DNA of 64,000 bases from Isoetes taiwanensis. Taxonomy: Eukaryota > Streptophyta > Lycopodiopsida > Isoetales > Isoetaceae. The stretch is from NCBI GenBank assembly GCA_021234155.1, contig JAJEKV010000003.1:22225569-22289568 (forward strand). The letters are read 5' to 3'. The position numbers were made by a program, and so were the translations under genes. The notes under the pieces were generated by a model. That model was not told the origin of the DNA, did not search any database, and worked only from the letters and a program-made list of their open reading frames with translations. Below are positions 11,006 to 21,783 of this stretch, one piece after another (position 1 is the first letter of the stretch; each line of letters begins with the position of its first letter).

Positions 11006-11179
11006 TTAATTTTTTTATTTATGTAAGTTTTCTAATTATTGAATGCCTTTATTTTTTTGCATGTACACTAATAACAAAATGCGTTGCTCTTGGAAATCGA
11101 TTTTCGCAGCTCGTAGACATTCTAGGTAAGAATTTGAGTTTGAGTAGGAGAATAAAATTTTAATGTTTTATTTAGGTTA

Positions 11180-11402
11180 AAAAAAAACTTGGGGAGACTT
11201 GGACAAGGGCATGGTCGACTCCACCTTGAGTGGAGGGGACTAGGTGTTCCGGGTCCAAGCTCACCGTTTACTCTTGTAATTTTATCGATTAATGTATTTA
11301 GTTTAGAAAAAATTGGGGAGACTTGGACAAGGGCATGGTCGGCTCCGCCTTGAGTGGAGAGGACTAGGTGTTCCGGGTCCAAGCTCACCGCCTACTCTTG
11401 TT
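11180..11402. repeat. Tandem pair of a ~90-bp unit, 122-bp spacing
   Basis: The sequence starting 'ttggggagacttggacaagg' and ending 'aagctcaccg..tactcttg' occurs at 11189 and again at 11311, separated by an AT-rich linker. The unit is GC-richer than its surroundings. It could be a SINE-derived fragment, but clear A and B boxes were not found, so it is called only a duplicated repeat. Confidence 0.75.
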
Positions 11403-11673
11403 TATTTTTTTATTAATATATCAATAAATAGAAATCTAGTTAAGAATTATTGATTCTCGGGTTTCTAGTTAAGAATGTTGTTTTTTAAAAATGTTAGGGA
11501 TGTCAAAGAAACACTAATGTGGAGTGGTTAAGAGCAAGAAAAAATTTCAATATTTGGTTTTTAAAAAAAAATTAAAAGGGAAACTAACTCTTAAGAAAGT
11601 AGGTAAAGATTCATAATTAAGGTTTGAAAAAAGTCACAAAGCAAGATTAATGAATCTAAATTGGTTTGTAGGT

Positions 11674-13244
11674 ATGGCCCCGAGTGTGAAGACACAAATG
11701 CTTGGTGAGATTAGACGCGTGGTCATAAATGAGATATGTGCTAACGAAAGTCCCGACCGAGAGATGCAAACTGGTCAACGTGTCGACCATTTTGTCAGAC
11801 ATGTGAAAAGGAAGTGCCAATTTGAGTTAGCACAAAAATGGCCAGGTCAAGAAGAAATGTTGACTTCTCTCTTTGACACACATGTAAAGCCAATGATTGG
11901 AAACCCCATGGATGAACTGAAGACATGTTTAAAGCATTCAGTGCAGCTTAAAAGTCCCAATGCCGAGGCTCGTGTCAAGGAATGGGTAGCTTCATGGAAT
12001 TCCTCAAAGAAGCGACGTGCAGATCACAAGAACATCATTGCGGATCTCAATGCACGCGAGTTGGAGGTAATTAAAAATGCTTTGCATCAGGGGGGAAGCT
12101 CTAGTGGAGCAGGGCCTAGCAAGCCCCACTTTTCTTTGGAGAATCACATGAACACATCAATCTTTGTTGATCCCATACCCAGTAGAGGCCGTGGATGTGA
12201 TACATTTTATTGAGGAGAAACCAACACATCGCATCGTATCAAATCAAGATCAACGGAACACAAACTTCCAAGATGATGAGCTATACAAAGGGATGGGTTT
12301 TCAAGGGCAAAAGATAGGGCGTAGACGTATGAGATGGCTCAAAGATACATACGCTTCAAGAGCCCGCATCCTGTTTTGGCTACATCCATTGGACTTGCAT
12401 ATGAAGTTGCTAGCTCTAGTGGGGATACCATAGGGCCAATGATGATTCTACCTTTCATGAATGGAGAGACACTTGCACACTTGTTTGACTATTTACCTAA
12501 TAACTTGTCACGTTTTAGAAGATGGTCAAATGCAATTGCTAGAGCACCAAGAAGAACTGACAAACACATAGGCGCTGAACTTAGGAGTAAAATGCGAGTT
12601 GTATATCAGTATGTTCCAGAGATAGCTCTTGTCCTAGCAGAAGGTGTCGTTGAGATCCACAAAGGCCACTTCACTCACACAAAGCTTAATTGCAAGGGAG
12701 TCAAATTACATTTTGATGATGAGTACCAAAATGTGTGGGTGGCCATTGGTGATTGGGACAATGCAATTCATTTTTACGCCAAAGAGCGCCGTCCCTTGTT
12801 GAAGTGTCGGTTACTTACTTTTTGGATGGACAAGCAAAATATCCATGGTTAGAGAAAACTGTGTTTGAGAAATCAAAGGATGATGATCGTGTATGGGGAC
12901 ACGAAATTCATGATGTCTATGCATTGGGATATATTTATGAGATGCTTCTGGATTTCGTGCAAGCTATGTGACGAATGGAGTGGTTTAATAATAACAACAA
13001 TGCCCAATGGATTAATCCAACCCATATGTACCAACGACGTCTTGACAAGTTGGAGGAGCAAAAAACAAGAATGATGTGCCTACGTGAAGACGTATTCTCA
13101 TCACGACCCAAAGCTTCTGAAGTTGTTGAAGCCTTACAAAGTGTTGGAATATCTTCTACCATGGTTGTGAGACAAAGACGACACATGAAGTGCATGGATG
13201 CCTTGGAGATGTCAAAATTGTTGTTGTCACAACTCAAAGAATGA
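11674..13244 (+). pseudogene. Degenerate protein kinase (pseudokinase-like) carried in CACTA half
   Basis: A helical N-terminal region of about 165 residues (from MAPSVKTQ at 11674, after an acceptor-like ttggtttgtag) ends at 12213. Kinase-like sequence then follows from about 12334. Visible kinase landmarks are hinge MMILPFMNGETLAHLF, helix E EIALVLAEGVVEIHKG, a catalytic-loop position reading HTKLNCKGV, the DFG position reading GDWD, the helix F segment HDVYALGYIYEML, and the C-lobe end SSRPKASEVVEALQ. Canonical HRDLKPxN has become HTKLNCKG, losing the catalytic Asp and the metal-binding Asn, so activity is unlikely. There are frameshifts near 12200-12330 and 12800 and an in-frame TGA at 12969. 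Orientation matches the downstream CACTA ORF. It may be a captured plant receptor-like kinase fragment. Confidence 0.6.
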
Positions 13245-13670
13245 ATACAATATTGTATATCTTGCCATGTTTAAGAGTAGTAAATTTTTTTAATTGTTTA
13301 ATAACCAAATATATAAAGACACTTTTAATTATTCAAATCCCAATGTTTTGTAATGAACTTCCCATGTTGCTAACATTTGTTGCTTTCCTACTATGTTATT
13401 CATCGCACTCCATATAAATAACTTGCAAGTTTTTGCACATGTCCAGCAACCATGGGATACGGCACGATGGCATATCTATTGTTCACAACTTTACTTCTCG
13501 CGTGGCTTGGTAGCCTTATTGACAGCCCTAAACCCGCAAAGGCCTTTAAGAGGCGAAGTTGGTCGTTCAGGTTTAGCTCGCCACCACCGCCACCTCCACC
13601 ATTGTGCGGATTTGGTATGGATTATTTTCTAGGATAAAATGTAAGTTAACCATTTATTTTTAACGTTCTA
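13245..13670. other. Spacer or intron between kinase remnant and CACTA ORF
   Basis: Between the kinase end and the next ORF there is AT-rich sequence and a short Pro-rich frame (13452-13637) with a PPPPPPPLCGFG end. It could be a small upstream exon of the following gene. I see no family match. Confidence 0.35.
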
Positions 13671-13743
13671 ATGTTTTTAAATGTAGCGTGTAAATGCGGT
13701 TGCGTCCTTCTTTTCCTATGCATAATGTTCGTCGTCGTGGTTA

Positions 13744-15133
13744 TGGGCGGAACTTCTTCTCATGAAAGACGAAGAGTCAGAAAAGGACCTCGCGTCGAGG
13801 AGCAAGACGAAGAGCAGGCAACTCCGAGATATCAACGAGGCAGTAACTCTGAAGATAGGTGGAATAACTTGCAAATCGCGATGACGCCCGCAGAAAGGGA
13901 GATTGCGCGCATAGCTGCTGAACAAAGTAGGCGGAGGTCTAGCTATGAGCCTCCACGTCATAGCTCATACACTCCTTCAGAATTCAATCTTGGGCCCCTT
14001 CCCGAGGACGAGGAGTTTCAACCCGCACGAATGAGCACTGACCGTCGTTCACGTCGGAGTGGACGCAATTCCTCTTCAAGCTCTATTAAAAATCGTGCAC
14101 CACCTCCACGTCGGCATGTCTTTGAGTATGAGTGAGTTCATCTTGAATTATGCCTTTTTTTGTTCACAAACAGTTATTCATATGTTAGTCGTATGTTGAG
14201 TGTAGTAACAAGAAGGTGTCGCGCCACAACACTGCAGATGGCGACATGTCTTGGAAGACGGCTAATAGTGTCACAAATAGCATTTGCCATAACGTCCACA
14301 AGGGTGAATGGAACTCGGGAGCCTATGATGAGGAAAAAGAGAGGATCAAGGAGACTTTAGAAGCAGAATATCCTGAGCTCAAGTCAGGAGAGATCTCATG
14401 GAGGGAGGTTTGTTCAAGACAGGGTAAACATGTTAAAACCACTAGGTATTAGGCTCTTTCGTTCTTCATTATAACCTCAATGTACTCATATTATATTTTA
14501 TTTATATTTTGCAGAGGTAATCAGAAGAAGCAGCTGAAAGAAATTGCCAAAGCTACAGGAGTCTCGATAGAGGAAGTGGCACAGCCTATCTGGTTGACTG
14601 ATGAGGCATTTCAAGTACATCATCTCTCCCATGAGTCGTATAATTAGATGACGCCATGTGGACTAAGTCCTTGTATTGCATTGTAGTGTTTGAAGGCCAA
14701 CATATTATCAAAGAAAGGGGAAGCTAGAACAAAGGCAGCTTTGGACGCGAGGTACGACGAAGCCAGTGGCAGCTATAGTTCTAATAAGACTGGGTCTGGC
14801 GGTTATGGCTATATTGATAAGCTATTTGTAAGTATAAATTTGGTTTATAATGTAGGTTCTCGAGTTGAATACTAACATTAGTTTTGGTGCTCATTCTCAA
14901 TAGAAGTCAGTATTCTACAGAAATGCTGCTAAAGATGACCGCGAAAAGGGCCTTCAAAAAAGGCAGTCGTGCGGCCATCCAGTACGCCGCTGCGCGTGAA
15001 CGGGGGGAAGTGTGTATCATTCATTAGATAATTATTCGTGACTACAATGAACTAATTGTTGCGATATAATATAATGCAGGTAGATGAAGACGAAGGCGCC
15101 AATGAAGAAGAAGAAGAAGAGGGCAACAACTAA
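13744..15133 (+). CDS. CACTA second ORF (Ptta/En/Spm-like), about five exons, probably frameshifted
   Basis: Exon-like blocks with fitting splice sites run in one direction. 13744-14135 is Arg/Ser/Glu-rich from MGGTSSHERRR. A block from about 14200 to 14448 carries SWKTANSVTNSICHNVHKGE and ends before a gtattag donor. After ttttgcag at about 14514, the next encodes GNQKKQLKEIAKATG. After ttgtag, 14690-14828 encodes LSKKGEARTKAALDARYDEA and GSGGYGYIDKLF. After aatag comes KSVFYRNAAKDD, and a last exon ends in an acidic EEEEEEGNN with TAA near 15133. The order (charged head, Trp-bearing helical middle, SKKGEA/GSGG region) resembles the plant Ptta/En/Spm transposon protein family, which binds element ends. 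An A6 run near 14960 appears to shift the frame. The exon set is my inference from AG/GT signals. Confidence 0.45.
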
Positions 15134-15139
15134 AGACTC

Positions 15140-15570
15140 AATATATTTTGTAATGTGCAAATTACATTGTGAAATATACTAATTGAATTCAATCTAAATT
15201 TTTTATGCTTTGTTCTTATTATTTGTGATTTTTTTTATGTTAATTTTATGCTCGATTCTATTTTTTTATTCTTAGATTTATTAAACATTTAATTACATAT
15301 TAAATAATAATGCTTATCTACTATGATACTGAATACTAATATTTAATCAATATTTGTTTTTATTTTTCGAATTTTTAAATTTTTATTCTCGATTTATTTT
15401 GTTCATATTTAATATTTATTTATACTATTAATATTATTGTTAATATTTATATTATTTAATATTAATAAATAATTTTTAATATTTATTTATATTAAATATT
15501 TGTTAATATTGAATATAAATATAAACTGTCTGCTAAATAATATTAAATAAATATTTATTTATTTTTTCAA
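15140..15570. other. Very AT-rich spacer inside the CACTA half
   Basis: Almost pure A/T sequence with repeated 'taatatttatt' patterns separates the ORF end from the GC-rich subterminal block. The abrupt switch in composition at about 15570 marks the start of the subterminal region. No coding or RNA feature is visible. Confidence 0.6.
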
Positions 15571-15574
15571 AATT

Positions 15575-16215
15575 CGGCGCCGTCGTTTAACGGCGATAAT
15601 GCAGCGTGGTCGCCACGCGTGTATTCTTTGCCACGCCATCGCACGCCTCGAACCACGTAAGCGCATTGTGGCCATGCCGGACACATCGTTGAGCAGCGTC
15701 AGCGGCGTGGCGTACGCCCGCCAGGCAATTGGTCGCCAGCCCGGCGGCGTCGTTACGACGTCAGCGGCGTAAGCGTACCACGCCGCCAGACAATTAAACG
15801 CCCGCCGGCGACATCATTGAACGACGTCCAACACGTGGGGCATCGCCACGTCGGCGTCATCTTGTTGCAGGCGATACCATCACTGATGCCGACAGTTCGG
15901 CGATCGGCGATGTACTTTTCGCCGCTCAACGGCGCCGCCCGGCTCATCGCCCACATCGGCGCTGCTGGCGCGGTCGCGTCGCCAGCCCGGCGCTGCGGTC
16001 AAGCGCGATATCACGCGTCGGCGTTGAACGACGTTAAGTCGCCGCTTTAAAACGCACGCCGGCGACGCGGCATAGCGACGGATAAACGTCGAAAAAGCGG
16101 CGTCCGGGCCGTAATAATAGGCATCGTTTATCGACGATTCAACGTCGTTCATCGACGTTTAAACGACGTTTGGACGTCGTAATAGACGTCGTAACAGGGC
16201 TTCGATTTTGTAGTG
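15575..16215 (+). repeat. CACTA subterminal repeat block and right terminus
   Basis: A GC-rich block densely packed with CGTCGTTTAACGGCG (15581), TTGAACGACGT (15817, 16023), CGTCGTTCATCGACG, GTTTAAACGACGT and related sequences, ending in GTCGTAACAGGG, TTCGATTTTG and TAGTG at 16211-16215. Subterminal arrays of short motifs in both orientations are a known feature of CACTA elements, where the element protein binds them. The following AAA at 16216-16218 fits a 3-bp target duplication. Confidence 0.75.
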
Positions 16216-16445
16216 AAAAGGACTTACATGTTCGCATGCCCCATGCTTCTTAAGTAGTCATTGTGTCTTGTGTACTGCACAGCTACCTTTTGATGGAAAA
16301 TGAGGATGAATTTTATGATGGTCATGTGATTTTATATGGTGATGAGCCACTAAATCAAGGGGAGACTGCTCGTAGACGAGATGGCAAATTGCTAAGGGCA
16401 ACTGTTTTTGAATACATGAAGAGAAAAACCATTTATGAATTGTAA
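16216..16445 (+). pseudogene. PIF/Harbinger transposase, C-terminal fragment
   Basis: The frame from 16263 reads SCVLHSYLLMENEDEFYDG, then GDEPLNQGETARRR and DGKLLRATVFEYMKR before TAA at 16443. The xCCVLHN-like start, an acidic stretch, then a G-x-R-R...LR..VFEYM end is the usual layout of Harbinger transposase C-termini (family knowledge). It begins immediately after the CACTA terminus at 16215. The first 47 bases are in another frame, giving KGLTCSHAPCF when joined to the N-terminal half at 45569. Compared with family members about 20-30 residues seem to be missing between the two parts. It lacks the catalytic domain and cannot act alone. Confidence 0.6.
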
Positions 16446-16484
16446 ATCCAGGTGGATTATTATTGGTTTGTTTTTGTGCGTTTA

Positions 16485-16640
16485 TATATTTGTGAATTGT
16501 CAGTTTACACATATTTGTGAATTGTGAGTTTACACATATTTGTGAGTTTACATGAATTGTGAATTTACATGAATTGTATGTTTACACATATTTGCATATT
16601 TACATGAATTGTGAGTTCACACATTTTAAAGATATTTTAC
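16485..16640. repeat. Short tandem repeat, ttgtgaattgtgagtttaca
   Basis: The unit 'ttgtgaattgtgagtttaca' followed by 'catat' recurs four to five times with slips between 16485 and 16640. It sits between the two convergent Harbinger-type ORFs. Confidence 0.75.
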
Positions 16641-16824
16641 ATGTTGTACATGCATTAGCACATCCAAACATTACTAACACAAACATCAAATAAACAAAAT
16701 AAACAATATCAATGATCATATAGTAACATATTAAACACACAAATATATATTCAAATGATAGATACCAATCAAGGAGATAACCACTCTCACTTTAACACAT
16801 AAGCAAAAAGGATAAGTAAAAATG

Positions 16825-17196
16825 TCAAAAGGGATGACCTTGGAATGTTTGAGTGCCTGGAAAACCAACGTCACGCATATCTGAGCCTGGAAGATCAAAT
16901 ATGCTGGTTGGGCATCCTTGAAGCTGGATCTGCAACTGCATTTTCATCTGTGTTAGTTGCAATTGCAACTTCTCTTTTCGTTTAGTTGCTTCAAGTGCCA
17001 ACAATTCTTGCCTTTGAATTGCATCTTCACATCTAGCTTCTACCTCTTTCCTAGCCTCTGCTCTTCTGTCCTCAGCCTCAGCGTGTTGTTTCAACTCCAT
17101 TAACTTCAATTCCTTGTGAATGTTTGTGACATCGCGCATTTCAGCAAGGATAATGGCAATGGATTTGGTACCTTCCTCAGCACAATGCACCCTCAT
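16825..17196 (-). CDS. Coiled-coil ORF, possible Harbinger accessory protein C-terminus
   Basis: A 123-residue frame on the minus strand is dominated by a charged coiled coil (KLMELKQHAEAEDRRAEARK, then KLQLQLTQMKMQLQIQLQ) and ends GTQTFQGHPF. It converges on the Harbinger transposase C-terminus at 16445. PIF/Harbinger elements carry a second, Myb/SANT-type protein that often ends in a coiled coil and is commonly arranged convergently; that context supports the call, but no Myb domain is visible. The upstream end is an approximate position because no ATG with good context is evident. It could also be the tail of a cellular trihelix-like protein. Confidence 0.4.
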   Translation of the reverse strand: MRVHCAEEGTKSIAIILAEMRDVTNIHKELKLMELKQHAEAEDRRAEARKEVEARCEDAIQRQELLALEATKRKEKLQLQLTQMKMQLQIQLQGCPTSIFDLPGSDMRDVGFPGTQTFQGHPF

Positions 17197-17228
17197 TTTC
17201 TTCCCTCACAAACCAGATGATATTTTTT

Positions 17229-18034
17229 TCTGTCATGCATTTACAAGCAGGACAGGGATGAACGGGACGAACATGACTACCTACTTAGATACGAGCTTTG
17301 TGTTACCGATCCGTTAAACCCAAAATTCCAAAATCTAGCCGTCGAAATTCCACACGAAGTATTACACGAGTGGGATAGGGTTGTCAAGCAGATTTTCCAC
17401 GTTAATTCTCTAAATAATGGTTACATTATTATTTTTGTTGTTGCCTACGTCCCACAAGAACAAGAAATAATCCAGCTAGTGATTTATGACTCTAATGCTG
17501 CTAAATGGAGTAAAAGCTCGTCCATCTTCTACTATATGTACCCTTATTGGCTCCTTTACAATGCACAAGTGCCATTCATCGATAACGCTGTTTACTTTCT
17601 GGAACGTGTGGGTCAAGCACTTGGCACCTTTTCTTTCTGTAAGTACAACCTTTCTAGTCGATCCTGGACACCAAAGAATTTTGTGGTCCCCGAAGCTCAT
17701 CTCCTTCCATAACAAGGAAAATCTTATGGTCGCTGGGATTCTACAAGGTAACTTACAGCTGTGGATTGCTAATGAGGACTTTGACTCATATATCCTTACA
17801 CCCTTATCCCCACCACTTATTCCCATTCATTATAACCATATGATTAACTATAAGTACCCTGAAAATTTCATTGTGTTCTTTTATCCAAAGGCCTACATCA
17901 TTTATAGTATCTCCTCAAATACATGGCAACAATATGAACATTCCCTCAATATGAACCATGTACATCTCTTTGTCTTAGAAGCTAGACTTATAAGTGATGC
18001 AAGCTTAAGTCTGCTGTATAACATATGGCAATAA
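17229..18034 (+). pseudogene. F-box gene fragment (paralogue of the gene at 46955-48076)
   Basis: From 17238 the plus strand encodes CIYKQDRDERDEHD, LCVTDPLNPKFQNL, AKWSKSSS, NAQVPFIDNAVYFLERVG and FCKYNLSSRSWT. It then shifts frame near 17700 and continues with NLMVAGILQGNLQLWIANED, YILTPLSPP and MNHVHLFVLEA. All of these match, in order, residues about 110 to 373 of the intact F-box protein at 46955-48076. The F-box itself and the first third are absent: homology starts abruptly at about 17229. The frameshift coincides with a small deletion relative to the intact copy. It is a truncated pseudogene, lying just beyond the Harbinger remnant in the same relative orientation as the intact copy has to its Harbinger remnant. 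Confidence 0.85.
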
Positions 18035-19146
18035 TATGTCTACTATATCTATTTCTATTGTTTGGCATCTATTGTTGCCAATAAGTAATTCTTATGCTTC
18101 TTATTGTAATTCTTATGCTTCTTTGTTTTTCTTCAGCTGCAACCATCATCACGAATTATGAGATCAATGTTTGCACTGTGCTCCCAGTCTCATATTTCTT
18201 TTATAGTGCCATGTTTTATGTACTAATTCTTGCAATTTATAGGTGACAATGCTGAGCATTACTAGACTCTGCATAACAAAATTTTTGCCACAGTAAATGG
18301 GCAGATTCCTGGACCTGAGATCCATGCAAATGAAGGGACAAGGAAATTATAAGAGTCAATTATTTATCACCAAAAAACATCTACCGTTTAATTGGTAAAA
18401 TTGTACCACATACTCATCAATATGAGATGGATGTGTCTATTAATCTATGTTGACAGACATGGAGTGAGGCAAATCCACGACAGATGGCGATGGACCCGCG
18501 TATATTACACAATGTCAACAGCTTGTTGGAATTGTTGTCTACTATGTCTACATAATCAAGAGATTCTTCAAGATCTATTCTATAGACACAGATTGATTCT
18601 GTAAACAGGGTAGACATGACATCCAATCAAACATCATGTGTTTTTTGCATTTACAATGAAACCGACCGCGATTTTGATATGGGAGAAGAGAAAATAAGTT
18701 ACAATGTACAATATATGATTCCCAAAAAACTAGTAAGGTGGTCTGATTCACTACAATAGTGCCACGATGAACACCACCTTTAATTCGCATATGTGCAATG
18801 CAAATCTCATTTACATGTCAATCTCTATGAAGAAAAATTTACTGGGATGCACAAATCTGAACTAACATGAATATTCTGCATGTTTACAAATGCAAAACTC
18901 TTTACATAGAAGAAAATATGTTCATATACTGCTCCAGCAAAAATTAAACAATAAAACAGTACAATAGCAGATGTTTTCTTACACATCACCATTATCTGCT
19001 ATACCTTGAATCTGACTTTGATTGTACAAGCAGTTTGGCAAATGGGCTGATCTGAAGAACATGATGATATAATAAACTTTTGCTTTCATCATGCCTGCAA
19101 TCCTGCTAGAAAAATCTGTGTATTTTTTTACTTCTCATAGCATCGT
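18035..19146. other. Non-coding spacer
   Basis: AT-rich, no recognised gene. A small palindrome CACTACAATAGTG lies near 18752 (see rejected items). Confidence 0.5.
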
Positions 19147-19160
19147 AAAACTATGCAGGT

Positions 19161-19301
19161 AGACCATGGACTAATGAGCTACCAATGGATATCTGGTAGA
19201 CCATTGTACTTAAATACTTTCTATATGGCCTATTGTGGAGCCTACTCCAATAAGGTCGTGTACCTTGTTTTTACTATCAATAGAAAATGAAAAAAGCTTG
19301 C

Positions 19302-19330
<29 letters not shown>
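19161..19330 (+). mobile_element. Short retroposed insertion with poly(A) and target duplication
   Basis: About 145 bases followed by a run of about 27 A residues (19304-19330) are bracketed by a perfect direct repeat, ACTATGCAGGT, at 19150-19160 and 19332-19342; with flanking A residues the match extends to 14 bases. A poly(A) tail and a target-site duplication of this length are the hallmarks of LINE-mediated retroposition. The insert ends 'tatcaatagaaaatgaaaaa', resembling a mRNA or SINE 3' end. No clear A/B boxes or ORF are present, so it could be a SINE or a fragment of a processed transcript. Confidence 0.8.
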
Positions 19331-19334
<4 letters not shown>

Positions 19335-19344
19335 ATGCAGGTCA

Positions 19345-19726
19345 ATAAAACCATTGTGGCATTCTTCGACATCGGTGCAGACATAAGGATACCGAACTTG
19401 GTAACATGCTGCACGGTGTTCCTCTTCTCCTTCATTTTCTTGGCTTCTTTTGACTTTATTATAGCGATAATAGCCTCCAAGGTAGCACTGGAAAGATTTC
19501 ATTGCATTGATTCTTTATTATAGTTGCCCATAATATAGTCGAAATCTATGTCGACTATATCCAGGAGTCATTGTTCACGGAGATCTAGGAAACATGTATC
19601 TAACCCTTAAAAATTTCTGTATCGCTTTTCTGATATACAATTAGCATAGGACAACACTTCACAATGCATTAGTGACAGTATTCTGATGTCTAAGGCCCTC
19701 TGTCAGATATCAATGTTTTGTTAAAA
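19345..19726. other. Non-coding spacer
   Basis: No recognisable gene or element. The short plus and minus frames overlap the poly(A) tract and are artefacts. Confidence 0.4.
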
Positions 19727-19894
19727 AAACTTCTTTGAGGATTTATCTGGCAATTCCCCATGATCATCAGTTCGTGTTGCCCACTTGTTAACAACATTTA
19801 GAAGCTTAGACCATGATTCTTCTTGCATAAACAATTGCTTTTCATCCTTAAGTTGTTTAACCTTCAAGGTTGTTGTAGCTACTTCAACAAAATC
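19727..19894 (-). pseudogene. Orphan exon-like fragment, family unknown
   Basis: On the minus strand, after a good acceptor (ttgtttacag) at 19895, an open block encodes DFVEVATTTLKVKQLKDEKQ, LFMQEESWSKLLNVVNK and WATRTDDHGELPDKSSKK. Composition and the acceptor look like a genuine coding exon, but no donor is visible at its 3' side and there is no continuing gene. I do not recognise the protein. Confidence 0.35.
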
Positions 19895-20137
19895 CTGTAA
19901 ACAAGAGCTGGTTAGGATCGCGATGGCGATCTTCTTTAGCATAAAATAAAAACTAACCTTCCAGGCAGATGTCACTACAGTGCCTGTCTGCGCAAGGTGA
20001 TCCCATTAATCTCATAAGCACCACGCTTGTGACGTTCCAGGGAAATATACGCCATAAATACGTATATTTCCAGGTCCGTCACTATACAAGTCTATCTTCA
20101 TAGCCTTGTATACCATAGATTGTGGCACTAGGGGGCA

Positions 20138-20540
20138 TGACTAAGTTATTCATATAACTTAGCCAACCTTAGGTTAAGACCATTTTCCACGTGGCCTTAA
20201 CCTATTGGGCACCCGCCACACGGACTTACCCTATTGGAGCCATGTGGCATAACATGTGAACCCTAACCTATAAAGGCCTAAACCCTAACCCTAGGCCTCT
20301 TTTTCTGGCTCCAACAGTCTGGGAACCTTCTTCGCGCTCGAAACTCCGTTTCGAGAACCGTCTACTGTGGCACAGCATAGCATGGCAGCCCCCAGAGCGT
20401 GAGTGCATCAGCAGGAGTGGGAGCTACCTCGAACACCTTGAAGATCATGGAGACGCCAGGATTGGGAGGGAGTGCTCTGGAGCAGGTATGTGGAGTAGTG
20501 CTCTTAGTAGTCCATCTGGAAGTTAGCACTCCAGATGGGT
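20138..20540 (+). mobile_element. Candidate LTR of a retrotransposon (5' boundary supported)
   Basis: A purine tract, ctagggggca, precedes TGACTAAGTTAT at 20138, the arrangement seen at the start of a 3' LTR. The first bases form a perfect 9-bp inverted repeat (CTAAGTTAT ... ATAACTTAG, 20141-20162). A TATA-like cctataaagg lies near 20267. The downstream end is not resolved and no partner LTR was found, so it may be a solo or broken LTR. A second hairpin, GGAAATATACG with its complement, sits just upstream at 20041-20071. Confidence 0.35.
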
Positions 20541-21780
20541 TAGTATTTCGTATCTATTGATTGTTTTTTCCTCAATATTTTTCCAAAAAATCGTGCAGCA
20601 CAACTCTGTTCTGCACATCAAAAATTTCCAATCTTATTTGGTGCAGCTATAGCTATATGCAACCATGCTTTGGGGCAGCTTTGTGCAGGAGCGCTTCATT
20701 TATTGGCATCCAGAACACGTTTTCAAAGCTTTCTTGTTTTATTTTTCTGTGGAGGGCCAGCACTCTGGCTAGCCCTCATACCCTGTTACAAGAAACATCG
20801 TAGCATGCTTTATGCATGCTCATCTCAGTCCCTGCATCACAGTTCAGATTATGGTCAGTTCATTTGGAGTGCCCACAAGGATTATTTCATGCATTAGACT
20901 TCACCTGGGTTCAGAATTGGTGCAGCCCTTTTTCCCTGGTTCTTCTCAACTCGGTTCAAAAGGAAGCTCAAAATCCATGAGTTGGGACAACTCCTATCAC
21001 TTGGTTGTCCTGCCAGTATCTGCACACAATAAACAGAGCAGTTAGTGTATCTTTCTTCAAGCTTTCACAAACCATTTGTCTTCATCGAAAATCCTGCACA
21101 GTGACATTCTTGGGTATCAGCTAATAAGACTGCAGAGAAATCCGTTGCAGAGCAAGCTGTTGCAGAGCAATTTGGCCGCCATACCTGGTTTTCTTTTTCG
21201 CTGTGCAAATCTTTTGTTCCGACTCTTCACCGACCTGTTGCAGCGGCACAATATCAGGATTTCCCTTTCTGTCACTCTATCTTTAGCATGCATTTCACGA
21301 CACATCTTCAGCTCATACGCCATCATCTCCTCTGGAAATAGAAGCCACAGCATCTCCCGGCAACAAGCACAGCCTTCAGATTTATGCCCTGAGGCCCAGA
21401 TACAGTCGCAACCTGCAAAACAAGCAAAGAAAATCACATCATTGCCATCTGTTCATTCCAAGCATTCAAATCCGGACGCCCATCTAGCAGCCACAAGCAA
21501 ATACTGCAATCTTTCTGTGCATACTCGCCATCAGCGGAATCAGCAAGTCCATTGCAGCATTTTTTCTTCAGTTTAACATGCCAAAATCATGCCGCCATAC
21601 TTGGAATACTCTATTCTGGGTCTGAAAATTCTCCATCACCGTTTCTTTATAAGTCCAGACAAATCCGGCCGCCAGTTTGCCAATTCCATCCAGATCCGGA
21701 TTATAGGCCGATATTCTGACCGCCTCTTGAAATAGAAAGATGCAGCACCGCCATATCCGGCTCTGTTCAGCTTCGTTTTG
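20541..21780. other. Unassigned sequence between LTR-like remnants
   Basis: Several short plus-strand frames (for example 21076-21576) have no recognisable motif, no protease, integrase or reverse transcriptase signature and no CCHC knuckle. It may be non-coding internal sequence of an LTR element. Confidence 0.4.
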
Positions 21781-21783
21781 GTC

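Larger units (their letters stand above)
11640..16215 (+). mobile_element. CACTA-type element, 3' half
   Basis: The right end is defined by TTTTGTAGTG at 16206-16215, whose complement CACTACAAAA is a classic CACTA terminus. Immediately inside lies a 600-base GC-rich block packed with AACGACGT-type motifs, as expected for subterminal transposase-binding repeats. Upstream on the plus strand are a multi-exon ORF at 13.7-15.1 kb and a degenerate kinase at 11.67-13.24 kb. No CACTA left terminus was found upstream, and no Tnp2-type transposase lies here, so this is a 3' half. The matching 5' half may be the minus-strand segment ending at 45568. The left limit given is approximate. Confidence 0.65.

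Noticed and set aside
11180-11402. The duplicated 90-bp unit as a SINE
   Set aside because: No convincing pair of polymerase III boxes, tail or target duplication.
18748-18764. CACTACAATAGTG, resembling two CACTA termini back to back
   Set aside because: Only a 5-bp dyad with three bases between, no subterminal repeats and no element on either side; chance is sufficient.
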